The notes below the pieces were generated by a model. That model was not told the origin of the DNA. It was given only the letters and a program-made list of their open reading frames with translations, and did no database searches. A program made the position numbers and the translations under genes. From the NCBI GenBank assembly GCA_020350885.1, contig CP070727.1, positions 1,592,306 through 1,656,305 on the forward strand: DNA of 64,000 nucleotides, given 5' to 3'. This document shows, one piece after another, positions 42,486 through 50,856 of the stretch; position 1 is the stretch's first letter; every line of letters begins with the position of its first letter. This stretch comes from a bacterium (lineage in GTDB: Bacteria > Krumholzibacteriota > Krumholzibacteriia > Krumholzibacteriales > Krumholzibacteriaceae).

Positions 42486-43427
42486 ATGGCGGGCAGCACA
42501 AGCTATATCGTCTCCGTCGTTATTCCACTCCTGAATGAACGGGAGAGCCTCAAGGAGCTCTTCCGACGGTTGACCGACGTGCTCGAGGCGAGCGCCGCCG
42601 GCCATGAGCTGATATTCGTCGACGACGGTTCGACCGATGGTTCCCTCGATATGCTGCGCACGCTCCGCAGCACGGATCGCAGGGTCCGGATATTGAGCTT
42701 CCAGCGCAACTACGGGAAGTCGGCCGCCCTCTCGGAAGCGTTCCGGGTCGTGAAGGGGGATATCGTCGTAACGATCGACGCCGATCTGCAGGACAATCCC
42801 GAAGAGATACCGGCCTTGATCGAGAAACTCGATACGGGGTACGATCTCGTATCCGGCTGGAAACGAAAGAGGCAGGATCCGATCAGCAAGACATTCCCGT
42901 CAAAGTTTTTTAACTTCGTCACGTCCGTCGTGAGCGGAATCAAGCTGCACGATTTCAACTGCGGTCTGAAGGTGTACCGTGCCGAGGTGGTGAAACGAAT
43001 CTGCATCTACGGTGAGTTGCACCGGTTCATACCGGTCCTGGCCGGGTGGGAGGGATTCAGGATATCGGAGAAACTGGTGGAGCACAGCCCCCGCAAATAC
43101 GGGAAGAGCAAGTACGGCGTCAACCGGTTCCTCAACGGTTTCCTGGATCTCGTGACCGTCATGTTCGTTACCAGGCGCGCCGCTTCACCGCTGCACTTCT
43201 TCGGGCGGATCGCCGCAGTCTTCTTTACCATCGGGAGTGCCATCTGCCTCTACTTCCTGATACTCTGGATCATGGGTAGAGGGCTCCACGTCCGTCCGAT
43301 AATGGTGGGCGGCCTGGTCATGATCGTCATCGCGATCCAGATCGGTTCGTTCGGTCTACTCGCCGAGCTCTTCTCCGCCAGGACGGAGCGGATCTTCACC
43401 TATCGCGAGTACCAGATCGATGACTGA
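42486..43427 (+). CDS. Polyprenyl-phosphate sugar synthase-like GT2 with membrane anchor (GtrB/ArnC-like)
   Basis: 313 aa from ATG 42486 (GGGTAGGAT upstream). GT-A core: VVIPLLNERESLKELF, FVDDGSTDGSLDML near 45, ITIDADLQDNPEEIP-type text with DADLQDNP near 100, and KLHDFNCGLKVYRAEV near 158. Two C-terminal membrane helices (AAVFFTIGSAICLYFLILW; GLVMIVIAIQIGSFGLLAEL). Matches GtrB/ArnC/DPMS-like enzymes that load a sugar onto polyprenyl phosphate at the inner face of the membrane. Ends inside the next gene's start (ATGACTGA). Confidence 0.9.
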   Translation: MAGSTSYIVSVVIPLLNERESLKELFRRLTDVLEASAAGHELIFVDDGSTDGSLDMLRTLRSTDRRVRILSFQRNYGKSAALSEAFRVVKGDIVVTIDADLQDNPEEIPALIEKLDTGYDLVSGWKRKRQDPISKTFPSKFFNFVTSVVSGIKLHDFNCGLKVYRAEVVKRICIYGELHRFIPVLAGWEGFRISEKLVEHSPRKYGKSKYGVNRFLNGFLDLVTVMFVTRRAASPLHFFGRIAAVFFTIGSAICLYFLILWIMGRGLHVRPIMVGGLVMIVIAIQIGSFGLLAELFSARTERIFTYREYQIDD

Positions 43428-44601
43428 AGAGAACGGGAAGCATGCGCTCCGCATTTGCCTCGTAGGTCCCGCCTATCCCTACCGGGGTGGCATTTCCCAT
43501 TACAATACCTCCCTGGCGCGCGAGCTTACGAGACGGCATGACGTCCATATCGTGAACTACAGCAGGCTCTATCCCGCATTCCTCTTTCCAGGGAAGACTC
43601 AGTACGACGACAGCGACAGCGCCATGCGGATAGAGTCGGCTCGTCTCATCGATTCTATGAATCCCTTCACATGGGTCAGGGCAGGATTTCATATCGTCGG
43701 CTTCCATCCCGACGCCGTGATCATGCAGTGGTGGCATCCCTATTTCGCTCCGGCCCTCTTCAAGGTCGGGCAGATCCTCAGGATGATGAGACGGGGAAAG
43801 GTCATCTTCGTCTGTCACAACGTCGTACCTCATGAGCGCTCCGTGCTCGACCGCATACTCTCGAGGCTCGCCTTCTCGGTTGCCCATGGATTCCTCGTGC
43901 AGTCCGAGGAGGACCGGGACAATCTCCTCCGGTTGCGGAGGGGGGCGCAGGTCGTAGTGCATCCACTTCCGCTCTTTGATTTCTTCAAGAGGGGTGAACT
44001 CACGAGGCAACAGGCACGTGAGCGGTTCGGAGGGGATTCTAATCCGATAATCCTCTTCTTCGGATATATCCGGCCGTACAAAGGGCTCAGGTACCTGTTG
44101 GAGGCGATGCCGCGCATTCACGAGCGCACGGGCGCCCGGCTCATGGTCGTCGGAGAGTTCTACGAGGACGATACACCGTATCGCGAACTCGTGGAAGAGT
44201 CGGGATTACAGGATACCGTAACCTTTGTGGATCGCTACGTTGGTAACGAGGAGGTCGAATCATACTTTATGGCTTGTGACCTGGTTGTTCTTCCCTACGT
44301 ATCGGCTACCCAAAGCGGTATCGTTCAGATCTCTCTCTCCTTCGATCGTCCCGTCGTCGTCACACGTGTGGGCGGATTACCGGAGGTGGTTGTGGAAGGG
44401 AAGACGGGCTTTATCGTTCCACCCGAGGATTCCCGTTCACTCGCGGGAGCGGTGATTCGGTTCTTCGAGGAAGGGTGGGGGGAGAAGATGGCGCCGTTCT
44501 TCGCAGAGGAAAAAAGGCGCTTTTCGTGGTCGGAGGTAGCTGCATCCCTCATGCGCCTCTTGGAGGCGACAGGCCGGAAGGAGACCCGTCGCATTGAATG
44601 A
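43420..44601 (+). CDS. Glycosyltransferase family 4
   Basis: 393 aa from ATG 43420, overlapping the previous gene by 8 nt. Begins LRICLVGPAYPYRGGISHYNTSLA, with the glycine loop of GT-B enzymes. Then VIFVCHNVVPHERSVLDRIL near 125, FFGYIRPYKGLRYLLEAM near 208, and CDLVVLPYVSATQSGIVQIS near 285, with VVVTRVGGLPEVV. In place of the usual E-x7-E it shows SATQSGIVQIS, as in a GT4 subgroup. Acceptor unknown. Confidence 0.9.
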   Translation: MTEENGKHALRICLVGPAYPYRGGISHYNTSLARELTRRHDVHIVNYSRLYPAFLFPGKTQYDDSDSAMRIESARLIDSMNPFTWVRAGFHIVGFHPDAVIMQWWHPYFAPALFKVGQILRMMRRGKVIFVCHNVVPHERSVLDRILSRLAFSVAHGFLVQSEEDRDNLLRLRRGAQVVVHPLPLFDFFKRGELTRQQARERFGGDSNPIILFFGYIRPYKGLRYLLEAMPRIHERTGARLMVVGEFYEDDTPYRELVEESGLQDTVTFVDRYVGNEEVESYFMACDLVVLPYVSATQSGIVQISLSFDRPVVVTRVGGLPEVVVEGKTGFIVPPEDSRSLAGAVIRFFEEGWGEKMAPFFAEEKRRFSWSEVAASLMRLLEATGRKETRRIE

Positions 44602-45481
44602 ACGGCAGCTCCACGTAATTGTCCTGAACTGGAACGGCGAGCGGGTGATCGAGGCCTGCCTGCGTTCCCTGCACGCAGTCAGGGGTATCCCGCTGCGTAT
44701 CATAGTCGTCGACAACGCCTCAACGGATGCTTCACCCGAGATCGTGAAGCGGCTCTTCCCCGAGACGGAGCTGATCAGAAACGACGGGAACCTTATGTAC
44801 GCCGAGGGGAACAACGTCGGCCTGCGCCGTGCCATGGAGGACGGCGGAGAACTGTTCTTGCTGCTCAATAACGATACGGAGGTCGATCCGGATTTCGCCG
44901 TGAGGATGTTGGAGATCTTGGAAAAACGCCCCGATGTCGGGATCGTAGGGCCCAAGATCTTCTACTACGACGATCCGAAGCGCATCTGGTACGGCGGGGG
45001 TGATTTCTATCCGTTCGTGTGGATCCCGCGGCACCGGAATATAAGGAAACTCGACGGCACTTTCGAGGAATCGGGCGGGGAGACGGGGTACGTCTCCGGA
45101 TGCGCGCTTCTCGTACGCCGTGAGGTCATCGAGGAGATCGGTCTCCTCGACCCCGGATATTTCATCTATTGCGAGGATGTAGATTTCTGTCTCAGGGCGT
45201 TCCGCGCGGGGTGGCGCTGCTTCTACGAGCCGTCGGCGAAGGTGTGGCATAAGGTCAGCTCGAGCAGCGGAGGGGGATTGACACCATTCAAGCTCGAGAA
45301 CCGGCTGGTAAGCACCTTCCGCCTCTTCGTGCGTTTTCGGCCCTTATGGTGGCGCATTTTTCTTGCCCCCGCGCACGCGGGCGGCTTCCTCGTCCTTTCG
45401 TTCGCATTGCTGGCTATGGGTCGATGGGGGCTCCTGCGGGGTGCATGGCGGGGAGCAACTCGAATACTCAAAAGTGCTTGA
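44594..45481 (+). CDS. Glycosyltransferase family 2 (rhamnosyltransferase-like)
   Basis: 295 aa from TTG 44594, overlapping the previous gene by 8 nt. VIVLNWNGERVIEACLRSL near 9, VVDNASTDASPEIV near 38, LLLNNDTEVDPDF near 94 with the DxD-like acidic pair, SGCALLVRREVIEEIGLLDPGYFIYCEDVDFCLR near 165. Ends with an amphipathic or membrane segment. Similar proteins transfer rhamnose or other deoxysugars in O-antigen synthesis. An 81-nt gap follows. Confidence 0.9.
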   Translation: MNERQLHVIVLNWNGERVIEACLRSLHAVRGIPLRIIVVDNASTDASPEIVKRLFPETELIRNDGNLMYAEGNNVGLRRAMEDGGELFLLLNNDTEVDPDFAVRMLEILEKRPDVGIVGPKIFYYDDPKRIWYGGGDFYPFVWIPRHRNIRKLDGTFEESGGETGYVSGCALLVRREVIEEIGLLDPGYFIYCEDVDFCLRAFRAGWRCFYEPSAKVWHKVSSSSGGGLTPFKLENRLVSTFRLFVRFRPLWWRIFLAPAHAGGFLVLSFALLAMGRWGLLRGAWRGATRILKSA

Positions 45482-45562
45482 CTCTCTAATGTATGCCATT
45501 TTACCGGTTTACTCATTTCTGCGTTCGTGCTACCTTTATAGGAGAGCACTGGGAGGTTCCGT

Positions 45563-48034
45563 TTGAAGGAGAAGGATAGGCCCGCCGCAGGGGCACACAA
45601 GGGGATCGATCTCATCGATCGACTCGAAGAGACACAGCCGTGGAGAAGGGGACTTATCGTTTTCCTGACCCTCGCAGTCATACTGTGCATCCTCATGCCC
45701 GAGCTCATCTTTCAGAACAGGATCTTCCTCGTTCCCGACTCGAAGGCGCCGCTCAGCTTCGCATCCGTCGGCAGGGAGACCCTCGAGTCGGGCACATATC
45801 CGCTCTGGAATCCCTATCTCTTCTGCGGGATGCCGAGCTATCCGAGCCTCGCCTATACACCGTACGTATACCCGGTCTCGTACATCACCCATGTCCTGCA
45901 TTCCTATATGCGGTTTCCCGAGATGACATGGCTGCTCGTCCACTACCTGATCGCCGGTATCGGCGTCTACCTGCTGCTGCGCTCCCTGGAGGTGCGTGCC
46001 ATACTGGCGCTGCTCGCCGGCGCCGTCTTCATGATCATGCCGAACTTCGTGGCCGCGGGGGCCAACGGTCATGGATCGCAGGCGTCGGCGATCGCATACA
46101 TGCCGCTGGCCATTCTCTTCGCCCGCAACATCTTCCGGGGCTATCATCGAATTCCCATGACGGCCTTCCTGGCGATTATACTCGGATTCCAGATGCTCCG
46201 GGGGCACGTGCAGATATCGTATTACACATTTCTGATCATCGCGCTGCTCTTTATCGTCGAATCGATCCATCTGCTCCGGCGCGGCCAGCGGCGGGCTATC
46301 GGTATCAATCTCGTTTTTGCGGCAATCGCCTTCGCGCTTGCCGTCGGCATCGCTTCGGTACTCATCTTCCCCGTGCGTGGATACGCATCGCTCTCCATCC
46401 GGGGGGGTGACGGTGGGGGAGGGCTCGATTACGGCTACGCCACGGGATGGAGCCTCCATCCCAAGGAGATGCTGACGTTCCTCTTCGCCTGGTCATTCGG
46501 CTTCGGAAAGAAGACCTACTGGGGGGAGATGCCGTTCACCGATTATCCGAACTACATCGGAGCGGTAACCGCTTTCTTTGCGGTCCTTGCCGTGTTCATC
46601 GTCCGAAATCGGTGGAAATGGTTCTTTATAGTTGCGGCCGTGCTCTCGACGCTGATCAGCTTCGGCCGCTTCTTCCCGGTACTCTACGATCCAATGTTCA
46701 GGTTGCTGCCGTTTTTCAACAAATTCAGGGTACCGGTCATGATACTTATCGTCCAGCAACTTTCTCTTGTTGTGCTCATGGCCATGGGGATCGAATCACT
46801 CGTCGCCCGACATCGTGACGGCACCCTCCCGAAACAGCTATCCACAGATTCGATGAAGTGGTTGACGATCGCCCTCGCCGTCGTCTTCATCATTGTGCTG
46901 ATCTCCGGAGGCAGCATAGAGAACGGAGTCGCCACAAGTCCGGCGGTGGCGGGGAAGGTGAGCGGTGAGATGGTACCCATCGCTGCCGATGCTTTCGCAA
47001 AGGATTTGATAAAGACCGTGGTCATGTTCGGTGCTATCTCCCTCGCCGTCTTTTTGTTCGTTGCGGGCAAGCTCCGTCACGGTAATCTCATGATCGTTCT
47101 CTTCGTCGTTTCCCTTGTCGATCTTCTCGTCGTGGACCGCCTGGTCGTACATCCTGAGAGCGGATGGAAAAACGACGGATACAGGATCATACGCAGGATC
47201 GAGGATCGCGAGGATTATCTCAAGCCGGATCCGATTGTAGATTTCTTGAAACAGGACAGCTCATACTTTAGAATATTCCCTGCGCCAGCCGCCCCGCTTG
47301 CAAATTGGTCGCACAGTACGCCACCATTCAGTGACAACCGCTACATGGTGTTCGGCATCTTTTCGATGGGTGGATATCATGCGGCGAAACTGAGGAACTA
47401 CCAGGATGTCATGGACCGCATGTTCACCGTCTTCAAACAGGGAAGTGTTCCGATCTCCATTCTCAACATGCTGAATGCGAAGTATATCGTCTCTCTTGTT
47501 CCACTTTTCCGTGAGAGCTCTTACTTTCCAACCGTGTGGCAGCAGGGGAGGGTATATATCTACGAGAATAGGGGAGTCCTTCCCCGAGTCTTCTTCGTGT
47601 CCGCCTACCGGGTACTCTCCCCGGATAGGATCCTTCACACCCTGGGGGAACGGGACTTCGATCCGTCCGCAGAGGTTCTCCTCGAACGGGAGCCGGCGGT
47701 AGCCCCTGTATCCGCAGAGGGGAGTCACGCCGAGATCAGTGACTACCGCTTGAATTCGTTCACGGTTAAGGCCCACGTCGAAGAACCGTGTATCATGGTC
47801 GTTAGTGAAATCGCATACCCCGACTGGCAGGTCAGTGTCGATGGTGAGCGGGGGGAGGTCCTGACGGCGAACTACTGTCTCCGGGCCGTCCCCCTCGAGG
47901 CAGGTGACCACGAAATCGGTTTTGTGTTCGCGTCCGGGATGCTCAGGCGTTCACTCATCGTATCGATCATCGCGTTTGCCGTCGCCGCCGCCATGCCGAT
48001 CGCGTCTCGGCTGTTGGCACGTGAAAAGGAGTAA
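45563..48034 (+). CDS. YfhO family membrane protein (GT-C-like)
   Basis: 823 aa from TTG 45563; GGGAGG upstream. Twelve or so membrane helices fill residues 30-510, followed by a periplasmic domain (VEEPCIMVVSEIAYPDWQVSVDG) and a final helix. Family landmarks: LWNPYLFCGMPSYPSLAY near 76, SQASAIAYMPLAILFARN, AYPDWQ near 755. YfhO of Bacillus is needed to glycosylate lipoteichoic acid with GlcNAc from an undecaprenyl-phosphate donor. Here, beside polyprenol-phosphate sugar synthases, a role in transferring a lipid-linked sugar outside the membrane is likely. Confidence 0.87.
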   Translation: MKEKDRPAAGAHKGIDLIDRLEETQPWRRGLIVFLTLAVILCILMPELIFQNRIFLVPDSKAPLSFASVGRETLESGTYPLWNPYLFCGMPSYPSLAYTPYVYPVSYITHVLHSYMRFPEMTWLLVHYLIAGIGVYLLLRSLEVRAILALLAGAVFMIMPNFVAAGANGHGSQASAIAYMPLAILFARNIFRGYHRIPMTAFLAIILGFQMLRGHVQISYYTFLIIALLFIVESIHLLRRGQRRAIGINLVFAAIAFALAVGIASVLIFPVRGYASLSIRGGDGGGGLDYGYATGWSLHPKEMLTFLFAWSFGFGKKTYWGEMPFTDYPNYIGAVTAFFAVLAVFIVRNRWKWFFIVAAVLSTLISFGRFFPVLYDPMFRLLPFFNKFRVPVMILIVQQLSLVVLMAMGIESLVARHRDGTLPKQLSTDSMKWLTIALAVVFIIVLISGGSIENGVATSPAVAGKVSGEMVPIAADAFAKDLIKTVVMFGAISLAVFLFVAGKLRHGNLMIVLFVVSLVDLLVVDRLVVHPESGWKNDGYRIIRRIEDREDYLKPDPIVDFLKQDSSYFRIFPAPAAPLANWSHSTPPFSDNRYMVFGIFSMGGYHAAKLRNYQDVMDRMFTVFKQGSVPISILNMLNAKYIVSLVPLFRESSYFPTVWQQGRVYIYENRGVLPRVFFVSAYRVLSPDRILHTLGERDFDPSAEVLLEREPAVAPVSAEGSHAEISDYRLNSFTVKAHVEEPCIMVVSEIAYPDWQVSVDGERGEVLTANYCLRAVPLEAGDHEIGFVFASGMLRRSLIVSIIAFAVAAAMPIASRLLAREKE

Positions 48035-48039
48035 TCCGT

Positions 48040-48756
48040 TTGGAAGCCCTGATCATCATTCCAACTTATAACGAGCGGGAAAATATCGAAAATATCATTC
48101 GGGCGGTACTGAATGTATCGGACGGAGTCGGTGTACTCGTCGTTGACGACAACTCGCCGGACGGGACCGGACAGATCGTGGATGCAATGGCGTCCGCCGA
48201 CGGTCGGGTGCATGTGATCCACCGTGAGGGAAAGCTTGGACTGGGCTCGGCATACATCAGAGGGTTCAAGTGGGCACTGGCGAATACCGAAGCCCGCTAC
48301 GTATTTGAGATGGATGCCGATTTCTCACACGATCCCGAGTCGATACCCGACTTTCTGGAATCGATCAAGAACCACGATCTCGTGATCGGCTCCCGCTATC
48401 TCCATGGGGTCACGGTTGTGAACTGGCCTCTCAGCAGATTGATCTTGAGCTACGGCGCGAATATCTACACAAGGATCGTGACGGGATTGCCGCTCAAAGA
48501 TTCCACGGGGGGATTCAAATGCTTTCGGCGTGAGGTGCTCGAGCAGCTCCCGCTCGATACGATACGGAGTGACGGCTACTCATTCCAGATCGAAGTGAAT
48601 TTTCTCTGCTGGAAGAAAGGCTTTCGCATAACGGAGATACCGATCCTCTTCGTTGATAGGCGTGTCGGAATATCGAAGATGTCGAGGAAGATCGTCTGGG
48701 AGGCTGCCCGCATGGTTTGGCGTCTCCGCTTCATGCACCCAAGCAGATGGAAGTAA
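48040..48756 (+). CDS. Polyprenol-phosphate mannose synthase (Dpm1-like)
   Basis: 238 aa from TTG 48040, with AAAAGGAG upstream. MEALIIIPTYNERENIENII at the start; VVDDNSPDGTGQIVDAM near 36, HREGKLGLGSAYIRGFKWA near 60, EMDADFSHDPESIP near 89 with the metal-binding DAD, and LKDSTGGFKCFRREVLEQ near 149. No membrane helix, as in the soluble bacterial Ppm1 catalytic domain. It moves mannose from GDP-mannose to polyprenyl phosphate. The GDP-mannose genes are at 14122-16627. Confidence 0.92.
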   Translation: MEALIIIPTYNERENIENIIRAVLNVSDGVGVLVVDDNSPDGTGQIVDAMASADGRVHVIHREGKLGLGSAYIRGFKWALANTEARYVFEMDADFSHDPESIPDFLESIKNHDLVIGSRYLHGVTVVNWPLSRLILSYGANIYTRIVTGLPLKDSTGGFKCFRREVLEQLPLDTIRSDGYSFQIEVNFLCWKKGFRITEIPILFVDRRVGISKMSRKIVWEAARMVWRLRFMHPSRWK

Positions 48757-48777
48757 GCCTATCGCTGTTTCGTTACT

Positions 48778-50856
48778 ATGAATCTCTCGATCATTATCGT
48801 CACTCATAACAGTTCGTCCCCCGTTGTGGAATGTCTGGCCTCTCTCCGGGAACATCCGCCTTCGAGGGCTTTCGAGACAATCATTATCGATAATGCGAGC
48901 AGCGACGGCACGCCGCGGATTGTCGAGGAACGGTTTCCCGAGGTCCGTGTGATTGCGAACACGGATAATCGAGGCTACTCGCGCGGCGTCAATCAGGGAA
49001 TCGAGCAATCCAGCGGGACATTCATCCTGATCCTCAATCCCGACATAATACTCACCGACGGCGCGGTCGACCGGCTGATCGAGTTGATGGAGAAGAGGCC
49101 GGATGCAGGTATCACGGCATCGAAGCTGATCTACCCTGACGGCAGGCTTCAGTACTCATGCAGGACGTTTTATAACCTGAAAGTACTGTTGCTTCGCCGA
49201 ACCTTTCTCGGCAGGCTGTTCCCGAACGCCAAATCCCTCCGCCGGCATCTCATGAAAGACTATGATCACGAACAAGTCCGCGTTGTGGATTGGGTACTCG
49301 GCGCGTGCATGATGGTCCGACGTGAGGCGATCGAACGGGTCGGGAAGATGGATGAACGGTTTTTCCTGTACTTTGAGGACATCGACTGGTGTTTTAGAAT
49401 GAAAAACCAAGGTTGGTCGGTATACTATCTTCCGGATTCCGTCATGATACACAGCTATGAACGCTCGAGCGCACGATCAGTGCTCAACAGACCGTTCATG
49501 ATCCATATGCTCAGCATGCTCAGGTACTACGAGAAATGGAATCAGTTCTTTTACTTCTTCAGGAGGCACCGCACGGCGCTCAAGGCGACCGCTTTGGTGC
49601 TTTCGGACATCATTGCCATCAACGTAGGTTTCTTCGCGGCCTATTACCTCAGGGACCTGCTCCAGCCGTTCTTCGTGAACAGGCTCTATCCCATCGATTG
49701 GTATCGTTCGTTCATCATCTTTTCCAATTTCATCTACTTCCTGACACTTCTGTTCAGCGGTCTGTACCGTGTCCGACGCGAAACACCTAGGGTCGAGGGA
49801 TTTCTCCGGCTATCCCGCGCTGTCTTCATCGGGCTTGTGATCCTCATGGCATCCACGTATCTCACGAGGGTGCGCATCTTCTCGAGAGCAGTCCTGATAG
49901 GGCATGCGGGCCTCACCGTTCTGGCCGTAACGTGTTTCCGCCAGATCATCCGGCGTCTGCACCGGGAGCTGGTCAAGGCGAGCTTCGACCTGAAACGGGT
50001 ACTCCTCGTGGGAACGGGCGGCGAGGTTCAGAGCCTTGCCCGGAGGCTCTCGGAATCGCCGGAGATGGGATTCGATATTGTGGGAAGCATCAGTGATGCT
50101 CCCGATTCTCTCGGAACCGTACATGACCTGGTCGATGTCGTCGAACGCTTCAAGGTACAAGAGGTAATTCTCTTTCCCTCATCGCTCGGGGAGGAGCAGA
50201 TCCTTCCGGTATTGATACAACTCAAGGAGCGTATGATACAGATCCGGATCGTTTCCCCCCTTGCACGCATCATCGGGACCAACGTCCGTATCGAGGAACT
50301 GGAGGGATTGCATCTCTTCTCTGTAGAGCGGGGTGCATTTCTTCTTGCAAGGCGGTGTATCAAGCGACTCGGAGACATTCTCATTGCAGTTCTATCGCTG
50401 CCGTTTGTGTTATTACTCTGTGCCGTGTATTTTATGTATGGTACGATAACGGGACAGGTGAGATTCTACGGGGAGATACGCCTGGGGAAAGGCGGAAGGA
50501 GGTTTGCATGGCCGAGAGCTATTACAGGGAGGGGTAGGGAGGCTTCCGATTGCGTCAAGATCAGGCTTCTGTTCCAGCTGCTTGCAGGTACCTTGAGCTT
50601 GGTCGGACCTCCCGCGCTCCATCCATCATGGGATGTCAGCGATGCAGCAAGCGAGCTGCTGGAGACAAGGCCGGGGATTACAGGGCGGTGGCGTATCATG
50701 ATGTTTGGTGATCACTCCACCGCTCTGAGCGACGAGGCGCTCGAGCTGCACCAGTGGTCGCTGACAAGAGAGATGATGGTTCTGATTCAATCCATACCGG
50801 CGATATTGTCAGGGCGATATCCGACTTGGTACTTCGAGAACGGGAGGGACACGTGA
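48778..50856 (+). CDS. GT2 glycosyltransferase fused to a WcaJ-type membrane/Rossmann module and a decayed phosphoglycosyltransferase domain
   Basis: 692 aa. Residues 1-230 are a rhamnosyltransferase-type GT2 (IIIVTHNSSSPVVECL, IDNASSDGTPRIV, LILNPDIILTDGAV, FFLYFEDIDWCFRM). Residues 268-390 are four membrane helices and 405-510 a Rossmann domain (RVLLVGTGGEVQSLARRL), as in WcaJ/WbaP-type proteins. Residues 527-690 resemble the bacterial sugar transferase domain: KRLGDILIAVLSLPFVLL with the re-entrant helix, and LSLVGPPALHP. But the FRSM segment is replaced by FAWPRAITG, and the DELPQLWNVL stretch with its catalytic Asp-Glu reads CVKIRLLFQLL. So this part is probably not catalytic, while the GT2 part looks intact. 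The stop overlaps the start of the PorZ-like gene. Confidence 0.85.
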   Translation: MNLSIIIVTHNSSSPVVECLASLREHPPSRAFETIIIDNASSDGTPRIVEERFPEVRVIANTDNRGYSRGVNQGIEQSSGTFILILNPDIILTDGAVDRLIELMEKRPDAGITASKLIYPDGRLQYSCRTFYNLKVLLLRRTFLGRLFPNAKSLRRHLMKDYDHEQVRVVDWVLGACMMVRREAIERVGKMDERFFLYFEDIDWCFRMKNQGWSVYYLPDSVMIHSYERSSARSVLNRPFMIHMLSMLRYYEKWNQFFYFFRRHRTALKATALVLSDIIAINVGFFAAYYLRDLLQPFFVNRLYPIDWYRSFIIFSNFIYFLTLLFSGLYRVRRETPRVEGFLRLSRAVFIGLVILMASTYLTRVRIFSRAVLIGHAGLTVLAVTCFRQIIRRLHRELVKASFDLKRVLLVGTGGEVQSLARRLSESPEMGFDIVGSISDAPDSLGTVHDLVDVVERFKVQEVILFPSSLGEEQILPVLIQLKERMIQIRIVSPLARIIGTNVRIEELEGLHLFSVERGAFLLARRCIKRLGDILIAVLSLPFVLLLCAVYFMYGTITGQVRFYGEIRLGKGGRRFAWPRAITGRGREASDCVKIRLLFQLLAGTLSLVGPPALHPSWDVSDAASELLETRPGITGRWRIMMFGDHSTALSDEALELHQWSLTREMMVLIQSIPAILSGRYPTWYFENGRDT

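Noticed and set aside
45478-45506. TTGACT at the end of the GT2 gene as a promoter for the YfhO gene
   Set aside because: The -10 position reads TTACCG; the match is not better than chance.
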